Assembly: GCA_937921935.1 (NCBI GenBank)
Contig: CAKZWQ010000028.1
Location: forward strand, 62,001-126,000
Length of the DNA stretch: 64,000 bases
Reading direction: 5' to 3'
Origin: an uncultured Gammaproteobacteria bacterium
Lineage (GTDB): Bacteria; Pseudomonadota; Gammaproteobacteria; Steroidobacterales; GCA-2729495
The translations under genes and the position numbers were made by a program. Below, piece after piece: positions 9,618 through 22,057 of this stretch. The stretch's first letter is position 1, and every line of letters begins with the position of its first letter. The notes beneath the pieces are model-generated. The model was not told the DNA's origin and searched no databases. It worked only from the letters and a program-made list of their open reading frames with translations.

Positions 9618-11336
9618 ATGCGCCTGAGCTGCCTGCCCCTGACCACATTCAAGGAAGTCCCCGCCGAGGCGGAGGTTATCAGTCATCAGCTGATGCTGCG
9701 GGCCGGATTGCTGCGCCGCCTGGCTTCCGGCCTTTTCACCTGGATGCCTATCGGTTTGCGGGTGCTGCGCAAAGTGGAACAGGTTGTGCGCGAAGAGATG
9801 GACCGCGCCGGCGCCCTGGAACTGCTCATGCCCGCGGTACAGCCGGCAGAACTTTGGCAGGAAACGGGCCGCTGGGATGTCTACGGCAACCTGCTGCTGC
9901 GCATGCGTGATCGCCATGAACGGGAATTCTGTTTCGGACCGACCCACGAAGAGGTAATCACTGACATTGCCCGGCGCGAACTGAAAAGCTACAAGCAGTT
10001 GCCCGTTAACTACTACCAGATACAAACAAAATTTCGCGACGAGATCCGGCCCCGCTTTGGCCTGATGCGCGCGCGCGAGTTTTTGATGAAAGACGCCTAC
10101 TCCTTTCATCTGGACCAGGCATCGCTGAACGCAACCTACGAAGCCATGGCCGAAGCCTATGCGCGAATATTCACGCGCCTGGGGCTGGGCTTCCGTCCGG
10201 TAGAAGCGGACAGCGGTGAGATCGGCGGCGCTCGCTCGCAGGAATTTCATGTGCTGGCGGAATCAGGCGAAGATGCCATTGCCTATTGCGATGCCGACCA
10301 GTTCGCCGCCAATGTCGAGATGGCTGCCGCTTTGCCGCCGGACACGCCGCGACCGGCAGCCGGCGCAGCGATGGAACGCGTGAGCACCCCGGACACGCGC
10401 AGCATTGCCGACGTGGCCGGCTTTCTGGGTATACCCGCGGAGCAATGCCTTAAGACCCTGATTGTGGACGCTGAGGACGGGGGATTGATCGCCCTGGTCC
10501 TGCGCGGCGACCACGAACTGAATACTGTCAAAGCGACTGCCTTGCCCGGCGTCAGCTCACCCCTGAGCATGGCGAGTCCAGAACGCATACAGGCGGCCCT
10601 GTCGTGCCCGCCGGGATTCATCGGGCCGGTGGATCTGTCCGTACCCGTGATTGCCGACCACAGCGCCGCGGCGCTCGCTGACTTTGCCTGCGGAGCCAAT
10701 GCCGTCGACTGGCACCTGCAGGGTGTCAACTGGGGCCGCGACCTGCCTGAACCCACAACGGCCGACCTGCGCAATGTTGTGGCCGGCGACCCGAGCCCGG
10801 CCGGCGACGGCCAGCTGGCTATCGCGCGCGGTATCGAGGTGGGTCATATTTTTCAGTTGGGCGACAAATACAGTCGCAGCATGCAGGCCACAGTACTGGA
10901 TCAGGCTGGCAAGGACGTCCCCATGCTGATGGGTTGTTACGGTATCGGCGTTTCCCGCATCGTGGCTGCCGCCATCGAACAGAATCACGATGAGCACGGC
11001 ATCATCTGGCCCGAACCCATGGCACCCTTTCAGGTCATACTGATTGAACTGAATCCCAAAAAATCAGCGGAAGTCACCGCCGCTGCGCAAGCCATGTATG
11101 AGAGTCTGGTCACAGCAGGCATTGATGTGCTGCTTGATGATCGTAATGCGCGCCCGGGGGTGAAGTTCGCTGATGCCGACTTGCTGGGCATTCCCCATCG
11201 TCTGACCCTGGGCGATCGGGGCCTGAAGGCCGGAGCCATCGAGTATCGCGCCCGTCGCACGGGTAACGAGGAAAATATTGAACTGAATGATGTGGTCAAG
11301 TTCCTCCAGACGAAAGTTCTTGCCGGCGCGAATTAA
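9618..11336 (+). CDS. proS: Prolyl-tRNA synthetase (bacterial type with editing domain)
   Basis: Class II synthetase charging tRNA-Pro, 572 residues, the normal length of the bacterial form. Motif 1 lies near residues 40-75; motif 2 includes [21 protein letters not shown] around 135-155. An inserted YbaK-like editing domain, which clears mischarged Ala-tRNA-Pro, occupies roughly 225-390. Motif 3 is the [17 protein letters not shown] segment near 440, and the anticodon-binding domain closes the protein. The start gives the family's usual MRLS-type N-terminus. The 3' end overlaps the following lytic transglycosylase by 50 bases. Confidence 0.97.
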   Translation: MRLSCLPLTTFKEVPAEAEVISHQLMLRAGLLRRLASGLFTWMPIGLRVLRKVEQVVREEMDRAGALELLMPAVQPAELWQETGRWDVYGNLLLRMRDRHEREFCFGPTHEEVITDIARRELKSYKQLPVNYYQIQTKFRDEIRPRFGLMRAREFLMKDAYSFHLDQASLNATYEAMAEAYARIFTRLGLGFRPVEADSGEIGGARSQEFHVLAESGEDAIAYCDADQFAANVEMAAALPPDTPRPAAGAAMERVSTPDTRSIADVAGFLGIPAEQCLKTLIVDAEDGGLIALVLRGDHELNTVKATALPGVSSPLSMASPERIQAALSCPPGFIGPVDLSVPVIADHSAAALADFACGANAVDWHLQGVNWGRDLPEPTTADLRNVVAGDPSPAGDGQLAIARGIEVGHIFQLGDKYSRSMQATVLDQAGKDVPMLMGCYGIGVSRIVAAAIEQNHDEHGIIWPEPMAPFQVILIELNPKKSAEVTAAAQAMYESLVTAGIDVLLDDRNARPGVKFADADLLGIPHRLTLGDRGLKAGAIEYRARRTGNEENIELNDVVKFLQTKVLAGAN

Positions 11337-11904
11337 CGGCCTGACCGCCTGGCTGGTGGCCGCTTTACTGGCGACCGTCGTCTCGCCCATGGTCGCGGCA
11401 CAAGGGCCGGTAGATCCCGCCCTGCGGGAACGACTGCGGGCCGCCATGACCGACTCGTCCAGCTTCCCCGATCGTTTTGACGCCCAGGTCTGGCTGACGG
11501 ACATGGCCATTCGCCTGGGTAACCAGGTCGCCGATCCGGCCGAGCGCGTTTACATTCTCAGACGCGCCCACTGGGAAGCCACCCGGGTCGAACTGCCACC
11601 GGAAATGATCCTGGCGGTTATTGATATAGAAAGTGCTTTTGATTCCTATGCCGTCTCTGTAGCCGGCGCCCAGGGACTGATGCAGGTCATGCCCTTCTGG
11701 CTGGATGAAATCGGCCTGCCAGATGACAGGCTGGTGAACATCGACACCAATCTGCGCATGGGTTGCACCATTCTCAAGTACTACTACGACATGGAAAAAG
11801 GTGACTGGATCCGGGCCCTGGGTCGCTATAACGGCAGTCTGGGCAGCCGCAAGTACCCGGAAAAGGTTTTGGAACGTCTGCGCAGTCGCTGGTTTCGCCA
11901 GTAA
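11287..11904 (+). CDS. Secreted lytic transglycosylase, SLT domain
   Basis: A periplasmic peptidoglycan-cleaving enzyme of 205 residues. The first ~38 residues form a signal peptide: an Arg/Lys patch, a hydrophobic [14 protein letters not shown] core and an AQG cleavage region. The SLT goose-lysozyme-like domain contains [12 protein letters not shown] with the catalytic Glu, then [14 protein letters not shown], then a C-terminal [18 protein letters not shown] motif. This small single-domain form is often found next to proS. The start at 11287 lies inside proS (50-base overlap), so the two are probably translated from one message. Confidence 0.9.
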   Translation: MMWSSSSRRKFLPARINGLTAWLVAALLATVVSPMVAAQGPVDPALRERLRAAMTDSSSFPDRFDAQVWLTDMAIRLGNQVADPAERVYILRRAHWEATRVELPPEMILAVIDIESAFDSYAVSVAGAQGLMQVMPFWLDEIGLPDDRLVNIDTNLRMGCTILKYYYDMEKGDWIRALGRYNGSLGSRKYPEKVLERLRSRWFRQ

Positions 11905-11917
11905 GGCTTGCAGGCAC

Positions 11918-13645
<1,728 letters not shown>

Positions 13646-13649
<4 letters not shown>

Positions 13650-14347
13650 GACTTTGGCGCGGCCTCGTCCAGCACCCGCCGCACGAAGGGGACGGTCAGC
13701 CGCTTCTGCGCCACCAGGGACTCACTGTCCAGACGGTCCAGCAACGCAAACAAGGCCGCTGTGCCCCGGGTCGCATGGGTCAACAGGTAGCGAGCGGCGT
13801 CATCCGGCAAGTCCAGGCCACGCCAGGCAGCCCGCCGTTGCAGGGCCGCCTGTTTTTGTTCGTCGTCCAGTGACCTGACCCGAAATGTCGCCCCGGAAGT
13901 CCACCGGGATGCCAGATCCGGTAACTGGAAACCGGCATGCAAAGGTGCACGCAGGGCCGAGACCACCAGGCGCGCGCGCCGTGCGCGCAGGGCTTCGAAT
14001 AACTGCAACAGGGCACGCTCCCAATCGGCTTCGCCGGCGACATGGTCGGCATCGTCAAGACAAACCAGGTCGAAGTCGCCCAGCCCGTCCAGGGCGCTGG
14101 GCTGCAGCGCCGGATCTGCGAGGGGCAGGAAGGCTGCTCGATAGCCGGCCGCATCAGCCGCCGTCACCGTCGCCTGCAATAGATGGGTGCGGCCGCTCTC
14201 GGCGGGTCCCCAGGCCCACAACATGGCGCGCGAGGCGACGCCGGCCAGTTCCTCCAGCGCGTGCAGCAGGGCCCCGTTGGGTCCGGGCAGAAAATTTTCG
14301 AAGACCGCGTAGTCAGCCGGACCCACTGCCAGGGGCAACTGTTGCAT
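13646..14347 (-). CDS. hda: DnaA regulatory inactivator Hda
   Basis: A DnaA-like AAA+ protein of about 233 residues that, with the loaded sliding clamp, stimulates ATP hydrolysis on DnaA and limits re-initiation. The N-terminus MQQLPLAV is a clamp-binding motif of the type found in Hda, which supports starting at ATG 14347 rather than at 14362. Walker A is degenerate (GPAESGRTHL), as in some DnaA/Hda-type proteins; Walker B is LVCLDDADHV, and the sensor region includes a SRWTSG block. The gene is minus strand, downstream of the CDP-alcohol phosphatidyltransferase, and its stop overlaps that of the convergent DUF2069 gene. Confidence 0.9.
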
Positions 14348-14379
14348 GGGACCGCCTGCCATCTGCCTGCCCTGCGACC

Positions 14380-14928
14380 TCAGGCCAGCCGAGCCCGACG
14401 GCTCCAGATCAGCACATAGTCCAGGCCACTAACCACGCTGGTAATCAGGACGGCGGCGCCCGCAACGGTCACGGCTGCGTCCATGGGCAAGCGCAAGGCC
14501 ATGGCAGCCAGAATCAAAGTGCAATAAATTAGTTGAAATAAAGTATTTAACTTACTGATTTTACTAGGTTCTGCTCTAACTTTTGCAATAAGCAAATTAA
14601 AGGCCAGGGCACCGCCGACAATCACCACGTCGCGCCCCAGCACCACCGCTGTGAGCCAGACCGGGCTCAGGCCCAACCAGGCCAGAGTCACAAACAGGGT
14701 AACCAGCAGCAGCTTGTCGGCCAGGGGATCCAGCCAGCCCCCGATGCGCGTTTGCCAGTTAAAGCGCCTGGCCAGCCAGCCATCCAGCACATCCGAAAAG
14801 GCCGCCACCATGACCAGCAGCAGAGCCAGGGGATAGCCTCCCCGCAGCAGGGCCATAACGGTGGGCGGAATCAGCGCAATGCGCAGAACGCAGATGGCGT
14901 TGGGAATCTGCGCCAGACTCAGCTTCAT
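14380..14928 (-). CDS. CDP-alcohol phosphatidyltransferase family protein (PgsA-like)
   Basis: Integral membrane phospholipid enzyme of 182 residues with about five helices. The CDP-alcohol phosphotransferase signature is intact near residues 46-72: DVLDGWLARRF followed by GGWLDPLADKL. Later PSKISKLNTLFQ resembles phosphatidylglycerophosphate synthases, and the length equals that of E. coli PgsA, but a main pgsA may exist elsewhere and the acceptor alcohol cannot be read from sequence. ATG 14928 overlaps the upstream DUF2066 stop (ATGA). A short AT-rich patch around 14520-14600, unusual for this window, lies within the gene. Confidence 0.87.
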   Translation of the reverse strand: MKLSLAQIPNAICVLRIALIPPTVMALLRGGYPLALLLVMVAAFSDVLDGWLARRFNWQTRIGGWLDPLADKLLLVTLFVTLAWLGLSPVWLTAVVLGRDVVIVGGALAFNLLIAKVRAEPSKISKLNTLFQLIYCTLILAAMALRLPMDAAVTVAGAAVLITSVVSGLDYVLIWSRRARLA

Positions 14929-15998
14929 GGGACCGCGTTGAGAGCAAACTGCAGATCGGCATCATTGGCGATGCCATCCACGGGCTGCAGCAGTCGCCGC
15001 AGCGCGATGATGCGCAGCAACTGGTCCGCATCGCCGCGCAGCTGCAGCTTGAACAGTACCCGTTCGCCATTGACGGCCGTGACTTCGAAGCGCTCCACCG
15101 GGTCCAGCTGGCTCATGTAGCGATAGACCTGTCCATAGGCATCCAGACTATTTACATTCTGCACTGCCACGGAAAGAGCTTGCAGGCTGCCGGCCGGGGT
15201 TCCCAGGCGTTCGGCGAACAGGTCGGCTGCCCGATCGGGCCCGGCACTCAGGGGACCGCTCCAATTGAACCGCTCCCCGCCGAATAACAAGGTCCAACGA
15301 ACCTGCGCCGTGGCCGGATTGGGCGTCCGCGCCCGCCCGATCAGCACGGCATCAGCGCGATAACGGGCCGATGCATCCAGCACCCGCTCACTGAAGTCAC
15401 CCCACAGATCCGGAAAACGGATGGACTGCAGGTCTGCTGAGTCCATCAGGGGCAACAGCACAGGCAAACCGCGTTCGGCAGCCACCTGCTCGAGAATTTC
15501 CCGCGAGCCGGACAAAGTATCAGTGGTGGACCCGACCGGGGCGACGCCGCCGTCAGTGCCCGCGGCAGCCGCCAGAATCTCGCGCTGCCCCCGACCCTGG
15601 TCCACGGCCAGCCAGACCAGGGTCGCCGGCCGCTCGTCACCCCAGACCGCTATGCCGGCGGCGTCAAAACGGGCGCGTAAGGCCACCGGGTCGAAGCCCA
15701 CCTGCCAGGTACCCGGCTCCGTGGCCCGGTACTGCTGGACCAGGATGGCCGGGTCGCCAAAGCTCGCCAGCGCAGCCGGGCTGGCAGCGGCCCGACTCCC
15801 GCTGACGCGCACCACCACCGCCGCCAGGGCCGCCTTAAATACCCCCGCCAGATCAGCGCCGGGCACGGTCACCTGCGCGCTATAAAGATCCGGCGCATTC
15901 GCTGCCTGCAGCGAGTAGCCGCTGCTCAAGGCCAGCAGCAACGCAGCCAGCCCACCGATGGCCGGCCGCAGCCGGATGCATTTAGTCGTCAGTCCCAT
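14925..15998 (-). CDS. DUF2066 domain exported protein
   Basis: A 357-residue protein with an N-terminal signal (hydrophobic [14 protein letters not shown], then SLQAA) and a periplasmic DUF2066 domain. Motifs include [29 protein letters not shown] and LFGGERFNW. The family has no assigned biochemical role but is consistently found divergent from purM and upstream of the phosphatidyltransferase and hda in gammaproteobacteria, as here. Only 40 bases separate its start from the purM start, so both promoters must overlap the other gene's 5' end. Confidence 0.85.
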   Translation of the reverse strand: MGLTTKCIRLRPAIGGLAALLLALSSGYSLQAANAPDLYSAQVTVPGADLAGVFKAALAAVVVRVSGSRAAASPAALASFGDPAILVQQYRATEPGTWQVGFDPVALRARFDAAGIAVWGDERPATLVWLAVDQGRGQREILAAAAGTDGGVAPVGSTTDTLSGSREILEQVAAERGLPVLLPLMDSADLQSIRFPDLWGDFSERVLDASARYRADAVLIGRARTPNPATAQVRWTLLFGGERFNWSGPLSAGPDRAADLFAERLGTPAGSLQALSVAVQNVNSLDAYGQVYRYMSQLDPVERFEVTAVNGERVLFKLQLRGDADQLLRIIALRRLLQPVDGIANDADLQFALNAVP

Positions 15999-16009
15999 TG
16001 CACTATCAT
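15981..16009 (+). promoter_or_regulatory. Possible purM promoter
   Basis: A TATCAT -10-like hexamer at 16004-16009 sits 17 bases after TTTAGT at 15981-15986 (weak -35) and about 30 bases before the purM start. It overlaps the first codons of the divergent DUF2066 gene. This rests on a pattern match only; the 40-base gap leaves few alternatives. Confidence 0.3.
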
Positions 16010-16038
16010 ACCGGCGCCCTCACCGCGTTGGGACGAAC

Positions 16039-17073
16039 ATGTCCACGGATAAACCACTCACTTATAAAGACGCCGGCGTCGATATCGATGCCGGTAATGA
16101 CCTGGTCGAGCGCATCAAGCCCCTGGTCAAGACGACCCGGCGCCCCGGCGTGCTCGGCGGGATTGGCGGCTTCGGCGGACTGTTCGAACTGGATCGGGCC
16201 CAATATCGCTCGCCGGTGCTGGTGGCAGGGACGGATGGTGTCGGCACCAAATTGCGCCTGGCCATCGACATGCAGCGGCTGGATAGCGTCGGTATCGACC
16301 TGGTCGCCATGTGCGTCAACGACGTCATCGTGCAGGGCGCCGAGCCCCTGTTTTTTCTTGACTACTACGCCACCGGCAAACTGGATGCCGAAGCGGGGGC
16401 GGCGGTAATCGGCGGCATTGCCGAGGGCTGTCGCCAAGCTGGCTGCGCCCTGCTGGGCGGGGAAACGGCGGAGATGCCAGGGATGTACGCGCCCGGCGAC
16501 CTGGACCTGGCAGGTTTCTGTGTCGGCGTCGTGGAGCGCGAAGGCTTGCTGGACGGCCAGCAGATCCAGCCTGGTGACCGGATTCTCGGCCTGGCCGCTT
16601 CAGGCCCCCACTCCAACGGTTACTCTTTAGTTCGCCGCATCGTGGAACAGGCGCCCGAGGGCCTCGCAAGCCAGGTGGACGGTCAGCCGGTGGGCGACCT
16701 GCTCATCACGCCCACCCGCATTTATGTGCGCGCTATCCTCGCCGCCCTGAAACACGGCGACGTCACGGGTATTGCCCACATTACCGGAGGCGGACTGGCA
16801 GAAAATCTTGCCCGGGTGCTGCCCGCCGGGGTTGATGCCAGCATCAGCACCAGCGCCTGGACCCAGCCGGCTGTTTTCCAGTGGCTGCAAGCCACCGGCC
16901 ACGTCGCCGACGCGGAAATGCTGCGCACCTTTAACTGCGGCGTCGGTATGGTGGTCATTGTGCGGCCCGCCGCCGCCGATGCTTTAACCGCCATCCTGGC
17001 GGAGCATGGCGAAACGGTTTTCGGCCTGGGCGAAATTTTCGCCGGCACCGGGCAGGTGCAACTGAAATCGTGA
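16039..17073 (+). CDS. purM: Phosphoribosylformylglycinamidine cyclo-ligase (AIR synthetase)
   Basis: Fifth step of purine biosynthesis, closing the imidazole ring using ATP; 344 residues, normal length. Seen: [15 protein letters not shown] at the N-terminus, GGFGG and [14 protein letters not shown] in the ATP-binding half, [23 protein letters not shown], and [11 protein letters not shown], all PurM hallmarks. ATG 16039 is chosen because the conserved N-terminus starts there; in-frame codons upstream at 15958 would run through the divergent DUF2066 gene. It overlaps purN by four bases (GTGA), the usual purMN pairing. Confidence 0.97.
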   Translation: MSTDKPLTYKDAGVDIDAGNDLVERIKPLVKTTRRPGVLGGIGGFGGLFELDRAQYRSPVLVAGTDGVGTKLRLAIDMQRLDSVGIDLVAMCVNDVIVQGAEPLFFLDYYATGKLDAEAGAAVIGGIAEGCRQAGCALLGGETAEMPGMYAPGDLDLAGFCVGVVEREGLLDGQQIQPGDRILGLAASGPHSNGYSLVRRIVEQAPEGLASQVDGQPVGDLLITPTRIYVRAILAALKHGDVTGIAHITGGGLAENLARVLPAGVDASISTSAWTQPAVFQWLQATGHVADAEMLRTFNCGVGMVVIVRPAAADALTAILAEHGETVFGLGEIFAGTGQVQLKS

Positions 17074-17753
17074 CCCAGGGCATCGGCCACGGGCCGTCCA
17101 CCGTTGTCCTGGTATCCGGCGGCGGCACCAACCTGCAAGCCATCATCGACCAGGTCACAAGCGGCGAACTGGGCATCACACTGACTGCGGTTATCAGCGA
17201 TGTGCCTGATGCCTTTGGCCTGGAACGTGCCCGACGAGCTGGCATTGCTGCCATCGCCATCGACTATCGTAGTTTTCCTGATCGGGCGACGGCGGAAACC
17301 GAACTGGCGCGGCAACTGGATGAACTGGCCCCGGAAATTATCGTATTGGCCGGCTTCATGCGGATTCTGCCTGCCGAACTGGTGTCGAGTTATGTCGGCC
17401 GGATGCTGAACGTGCACCCGTCCCTGCTACCCAAACACCGCGGTCTGAACACCTACGCCCGAGTTCTGGATGCCGGTGACGACTGGCATGGGTCAACGGT
17501 GCATTTCGTGGTACCGGAATTGGATGCCGGGCCTTCAATCATTCAGTACCGGGTCCGGGTTGGGCCCGCGGATGATGTAGCGAGCCTGCAGCAACGCGTT
17601 CAACAGGGCGAATACGAAATCTACCCGCGGGCCATCGACTGGCTCGCAACAGGCCGACTGCAGTTACGCTCGGGCGAGGCGTGGCTGGACGGTCAAGCCC
17701 TGGGTGAGCCGGAACGGGTGCTGGAAACCGGCGCAGGTTCAGGCCCGGGGTAG
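17070..17753 (+). CDS. purN: Phosphoribosylglycinamide formyltransferase
   Basis: Third step of purine biosynthesis, formylating GAR with 10-formyl-tetrahydrofolate; 227 residues. Seen: [15 protein letters not shown] at the N-terminus, [12 protein letters not shown] with the folate-site region, [23 protein letters not shown] carrying the catalytic Asn-His area, and a HGSTVHFV block. GTG 17070 overlaps the purM stop. The last 15 bases overlap the convergent dcd gene, and the tail after the conserved domain is slightly longer than in E. coli. Confidence 0.96.
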   Translation: MTQGIGHGPSTVVLVSGGGTNLQAIIDQVTSGELGITLTAVISDVPDAFGLERARRAGIAAIAIDYRSFPDRATAETELARQLDELAPEIIVLAGFMRILPAELVSSYVGRMLNVHPSLLPKHRGLNTYARVLDAGDDWHGSTVHFVVPELDAGPSIIQYRVRVGPADDVASLQQRVQQGEYEIYPRAIDWLATGRLQLRSGEAWLDGQALGEPERVLETGAGSGPG

Positions 17754-18305
17754 GGTCACCCCTTCCTGGCCCTGGTATTTGCCGCCCCGGTCTTTGTAAG
17801 AAGTCTCGCAGACCTCGTCCGACTCGAAGAACAGCATCTGGGCAACACCTTCATTGGCATAGATCTTCGCCGGCAAGGGCGTGGTGTTAGAAAATTCCAG
17901 GGTCACATGCCCTTCCCATTCAGGCTCCAGCGGCGTCACGTTGACGATGATGCCGCAGCGGGCATAGGTAGACTTGCCCAGGCAGATGGTCAGCACGTTG
18001 CGCGGGATACGGAAAAATTCCACCGTCCGTGCCAGGGCAAAGGAGTTGGGCGGGATAATGCAGACATCGCCATCCATATCAACGAAGCTGGTTTCATCAA
18101 AGGCCTTGGGATCGACCACGGCGGAATTGATGTTAGTAAAGACCTTAAAGTCCGCGGCGCAACGCACATCGTAACCGTAGCTTGAGGTCCCGTAGGACAC
18201 GATCCGCCCGGAGCCATTGGTGCGCACCTGACCAGGTTCGAAGGGCTCTATCATTCCCTGCTCTTCGGCCATCCGGCGAATCCAGCGATCGGACTTGATA
18301 CTCAT
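17739..18305 (-). CDS. dcd: dCTP deaminase
   Basis: Converts dCTP to dUTP for thymidylate synthesis; 188 residues, the standard length. Seen: [13 protein letters not shown], the [25 protein letters not shown] segment, and [22 protein letters not shown] with the catalytic Glu region. The strain's single deaminase type (monofunctional) is inferred from the proteobacterial motif set. The start codon overlaps the stop of apbC by one base (TGATG), a conserved apbC-dcd pairing. Confidence 0.97.
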   Translation of the reverse strand: MSIKSDRWIRRMAEEQGMIEPFEPGQVRTNGSGRIVSYGTSSYGYDVRCAADFKVFTNINSAVVDPKAFDETSFVDMDGDVCIIPPNSFALARTVEFFRIPRNVLTICLGKSTYARCGIIVNVTPLEPEWEGHVTLEFSNTTPLPAKIYANEGVAQMLFFESDEVCETSYKDRGGKYQGQEGVTLPRA

Positions 18306-19390
18306 CAGGCTCCCTCAACAACAATATCCGGAAAAGCGCCCTTGTGATCGACGGGCCGTCGCGCCAGCTCGAGCGCCAGTCGGCGAGCAATCGCCTGATA
18401 ACGCTGCGCCAGTTCACCCTCAGGTTCGGCCGCCACTGTCGGCCGGCCGTCATCGGCCTCGGTGCGAATACGGATATCCAGGGGCACCTGACCCAGCACC
18501 GGCACGGCACTTTCCCTGGCCAGCGTGTCGCCACCGCCGGCGCCGAACAAGGGTGCTTCATGGCCGCATTCCGGGCACACATAACTACTCATGTTTTCAA
18601 TCACACCCAGCACCGGCACAGAAACTTTTTCAAACATCTGTAATCCACGCCGCGCATCCAGCAGGGCGATGTCCTGGGGCGTCGTAACGATCACAGCGCC
18701 GCTCAGGGGCACCTTCTGCGTCAGGGTGAGCTGGGTGTCACCGGTCCCCGGCGGTAAATCCACGATGAGGTAGTCCAGGTCACGCCAGTTCGTCTGAAAC
18801 AGCATCTGCTGCAAGGCCTGCGTCACCATGGGTCCGCGCCAGATCACCGCCTGAGCCTGATCGACCAGAAAGCCAATGGAAATCACCTGCAGGCCATGGG
18901 CCTGGAGGGGCTCAAAATTCTCGCCGTCCTTGCTGACCGGCCGCTGCCCGGCAATACCCAGCAGCGTGGGCTGGCTGGGACCATAAATATCAGCATCCAG
19001 GATACCCACTCGAGCCCCGTCGGCCTGCAAAGCCAGGGCCAGGTTCACCGCCGTGGTGGACTTGCCCACGCCGCCCTTGCCTGACGCGATGGCTAGCACG
19101 TTACGGATGCCCGGCAGGGGTTTGAGCTGACCCTGCACGGCGTGGGCGCGGACATCCGTGCGCACTTGCACCTCGACCTGTGTCGGGGCCAGGGCTGCCT
19201 TGATGTCACGAACCAGGTCACCGGTCAGGCCATCAGCGGGAAAACCCAGGATAAGCTCGCAATGGGCCATACCGCCGGCCGCCAGCTCAAGGCTGATCCG
19301 CGCACCGGCCTGCTCCAGACTGCAGTCCAGCCCGGGCACCTGCACGGCGCCGGCGGTACGACGAAGTATTTCTATCTCTGCTGCTGGCAT
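18305..19390 (-). CDS. apbC: Iron-sulfur cluster carrier ATPase ApbC/Mrp
   Basis: P-loop ATPase of the Mrp/NBP35 group that binds and transfers Fe-S clusters; 361 residues. The N-terminal ~90 residues form a DUF59 (MIP18-like) domain. The deviant Walker A is [15 protein letters not shown] near 108-122, followed by [10 protein letters not shown]; the CPECG pair (CxxC, near residue 270) is the cluster-binding motif. In gammaproteobacteria this gene is normally found divergent from metG; here the kinase/PilT module occupies the space between the two. Confidence 0.96.
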   Translation of the reverse strand: MPAAEIEILRRTAGAVQVPGLDCSLEQAGARISLELAAGGMAHCELILGFPADGLTGDLVRDIKAALAPTQVEVQVRTDVRAHAVQGQLKPLPGIRNVLAIASGKGGVGKSTTAVNLALALQADGARVGILDADIYGPSQPTLLGIAGQRPVSKDGENFEPLQAHGLQVISIGFLVDQAQAVIWRGPMVTQALQQMLFQTNWRDLDYLIVDLPPGTGDTQLTLTQKVPLSGAVIVTTPQDIALLDARRGLQMFEKVSVPVLGVIENMSSYVCPECGHEAPLFGAGGGDTLARESAVPVLGQVPLDIRIRTEADDGRPTVAAEPEGELAQRYQAIARRLALELARRPVDHKGAFPDIVVEGA

Positions 19391-19550
19391 GTTCCGTGAC
19401 GGGTTTAACAGTATCCGGGGGCGTTGAGGCGCGACATTCTAACAGCAGGGAAAGCTCAGGCCGGGCTTGTTTGACGAGCACCACAAAGCCCCGTATCGGG
19501 CCTCGCTGTGGGCGCCGCGCGAAGCAGGCGGGGCCGTTGGCTATGGCATA

Positions 19551-19571
19551 CTCGACGCCCTTGGGGTCGAG
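19551..19571. other. Small hairpin in the apbC/kinase intergenic region
   Basis: CTCGAC...GTCGAG inverted repeat with additional C/G pairing inside (CTCGACgCCC/GGGGTCGAG), about 80 bases before the kinase start in the 259-base divergent gap. It could be an operator or a leader stem. A TTGACG at 19471 resembles a -35 box but has no good -10 partner. Confidence 0.3.
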
Positions 19572-19649
19572 TGTGTCCGGCCCCTTGCTTTGTCATAAAC
19601 TTGCAACGGCTTACGGCCAGGGACGCTTAGGGACGGCTCAAAATAAACC

Positions 19650-22037
19650 ATGAAGTTCCTGAACACACTAAAAGCGGAACGCTCTATTGCTCAGTTCCTG
19701 GAGGAGCCGGACGTTGCCTCGCCCGGCGCCCGCAAGGCAGCTGAGTCCCTCAAGAAGGCTGGTCCCGGCGCCATTCCCAAAGTCATCGAAGCCATGGCCA
19801 TGGCCGACAAGTCCCAGAGCACGGTGCTCGTGGAGACCCTGGCCAGCCAGCTGAATGACAAGACCTTTGCCCAGTTTGCCGATGGCCTGCGTCACGGCAA
19901 TGCCCGCTGTGTCACTGGCGTGGCCCGGGCACTATCAAGCTCCGCCACCTACGACAGCACCCAGTTGCTGGCGCTATTGGGCGAGCAAGGTATCTCCACG
20001 CCGGCTGTCATTGATGTGCTGCGGACCAAGAAAGAGCGCCTGGGCGTGTCGCAACTGCTCCAGCGAGCCTATGCACTTGAGCCTCGCGAAAAGGCTGCGC
20101 TGTTTAAGATCGTCAGTGAAGTTGCCACGGATGCCAATGTGCCTGATCTGATCTCCCGGCTGAGCGGGAAGGATCTGGCTGTGCGAATACACCTGGTGCA
20201 GATTCTGTCGCGCTTCAACCGGCCCGATGTCGCCGCAGCCCTGCAGCAACAGCTGCGCGACAAAAACAAGACCATCCGCCAGGCTACCCTGGCTGCGCTG
20301 ATGCATATGGAAGGCGAGAAAGACATCAAGCTCATCAGCGAAATGCTCCTGGACCCCGATCTGGAAGTGCAGAGCAAGGCCGTGGACGTGCTGGTCAAGA
20401 CGCGCCACCCCGACACCATGAAATACCTGATCAAGGTATTAAAAGATGAAAACGAATACGCGCGTCGTTCCGCCGTAGAGGTGCTGAACGAGGTGGCAGA
20501 TCCATCGACCATTCGCCATTTACTCAATGCAATCGAAGACGACGACTGGTGGGTCCGGTCCAGGGCCTCGGACGCTCTGGCTACCATTGGCGGCCCGAAA
20601 GTCATGGATGCTGTGCTGCAGTTGATCCGCGACCAGAACGAAAATATTCGCCGCTCGGCCATTGAAATCCTGAACCAGACCAAGGATGTGCGCGCTGTTG
20701 ACCACCTGATCGCGGCCACTCGCGACGACGACTGGTGGGTGCGCGAGCGGGCGGCGGACGCCCTGGGTGAAATCGGCGACCCCAAAGCCAGCGCTGCCCT
20801 GACCCAGATGCTGGATGGCGACGCCCGCTCGGTGCCGGCCGCCCTGCGTGCCCTGGGCAAACTGGGCAGCGAGCAGGTACTGGCTGCGCTCCTGCCATTG
20901 CTGGAACGCCCGGAAAAGGACATTCGTGTCGAAGCTGTCAATGCCATCTCCAAGCTGACCAGCGAGAAAACTGCCGAGACCATCAAGGGGAAACTGCAGC
21001 CTTTGATGAGCGGTGCTGATGAAACCATCGCGAGAGTGGCGGCTGACGCAGTCGTGCGCATCGACAATCGCTTCTCGGCCACCATGACAACCGAATCCAA
21101 GCCCTCAGACAGCCTCGCTCAGCGCATGCAGGGCGGTGCAACCCTGCTTGAGGAGGCGCCTAAGACAGAAATCATTGCCCCGGTGGCCACCCCAGGCGGG
21201 CATCTGGATATCACCACCCTGAAACCGGGCGATGTGATTGATACTCGCTATCGCTTTATCGAACAGATCGGCAAGGGTGCCTTCGGCACCGTGCTGCTCG
21301 TGGAAGATATCGTCGTCGAAGAACGACTCATTCTTAAGTTCCTGAACGCCAATGTCAGCTCTGATGAAGAAATGATGAAACGCTTCGTTCATGAGCTGCG
21401 CTATTCACGCAAAATTACTCATGAGAATGTCATACGCATCTATGACTTCGTGAGCCTGGGCGGCAACTACGCCATTTCCATGGAATACTTCCCCTCACAT
21501 ACCCTGGGCGCCGAAATGACCGGCAAAAAACCCCTGCACTTTGACAAGGCGGTTGGCTGGGCAAAGGACATTGCCACTGGGATGTCTGTTGCTCACACGG
21601 TGGGCATCGTCCATCGGGATCTCAAGCCGGCAAATATCCTGATCAACGAATCCGGCCTGCTGAAGATCGTGGATTTCGGCGTTGCCGCCGCCGCCAGCAG
21701 CGGCGATACCCAACTAACCAAGACCGGCTACGTGATCGGCTCACCTAAATATATGGCGCCGGAGCAGATCCTGGGCAAGAAAGTGGACATTCGGGCGGAC
21801 ATTTACAGCCTGGGCGTCATTTTCTATGAGATGCTGACCGGGCTGCCGCCCTATACCAAAGGTGACCATATGGCCGTCATGTACCAGCATGTGCAGGGCA
21901 AAGCCCAACGCTGCGAGGAACTGAATCCGGACATCCCGCCGTCCCTGGCCAAACTCGTCGGTCAGGCGATGGAAGTGGACAAAACCAAGCGCTTCGCGTC
22001 CATGGATGAAATGCGCGAAGCACTTGAGGCCGCCTGA
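19650..22037 (+). CDS. HEAT-repeat protein fused to a Hanks-type Ser/Thr kinase
   Basis: A 795-residue cytoplasmic protein. Residues ~20-475 are helical HEAT/PBS-lyase-type repeats; two copies share the DDDWWVR motif at 297-303 and 359-365, giving a 62-residue period (two HEAT units). A linker (475-525) leads into a complete eukaryotic-like kinase: G-loop GKGAFG 541-546, catalytic Lys563 (LILKFLN), HRDLKPAN 655-662, DFG 675-677, APE 703-705. All key catalytic residues are present, so activity is expected. No transmembrane segment is seen. The gene starts a three-gene unit with two PilT-type ATPases (20 bases to the next gene). I infer phosphorylation control of pilus retraction; substrates are unknown. 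Confidence 0.93.
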   Translation: MKFLNTLKAERSIAQFLEEPDVASPGARKAAESLKKAGPGAIPKVIEAMAMADKSQSTVLVETLASQLNDKTFAQFADGLRHGNARCVTGVARALSSSATYDSTQLLALLGEQGISTPAVIDVLRTKKERLGVSQLLQRAYALEPREKAALFKIVSEVATDANVPDLISRLSGKDLAVRIHLVQILSRFNRPDVAAALQQQLRDKNKTIRQATLAALMHMEGEKDIKLISEMLLDPDLEVQSKAVDVLVKTRHPDTMKYLIKVLKDENEYARRSAVEVLNEVADPSTIRHLLNAIEDDDWWVRSRASDALATIGGPKVMDAVLQLIRDQNENIRRSAIEILNQTKDVRAVDHLIAATRDDDWWVRERAADALGEIGDPKASAALTQMLDGDARSVPAALRALGKLGSEQVLAALLPLLERPEKDIRVEAVNAISKLTSEKTAETIKGKLQPLMSGADETIARVAADAVVRIDNRFSATMTTESKPSDSLAQRMQGGATLLEEAPKTEIIAPVATPGGHLDITTLKPGDVIDTRYRFIEQIGKGAFGTVLLVEDIVVEERLILKFLNANVSSDEEMMKRFVHELRYSRKITHENVIRIYDFVSLGGNYAISMEYFPSHTLGAEMTGKKPLHFDKAVGWAKDIATGMSVAHTVGIVHRDLKPANILINESGLLKIVDFGVAAAASSGDTQLTKTGYVIGSPKYMAPEQILGKKVDIRADIYSLGVIFYEMLTGLPPYTKGDHMAVMYQHVQGKAQRCEELNPDIPPSLAKLVGQAMEVDKTKRFASMDEMREALEAA

Positions 22038-22057
22038 GCGGCGCCTGCCCTTCCTCT

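Noticed and set aside
20069-21100. 343-codon open frame antisense to the HEAT-kinase gene
   Set aside because: It mirrors the codon bias of the real gene, has low-complexity Ser/Arg-rich composition and no recognisable domain.
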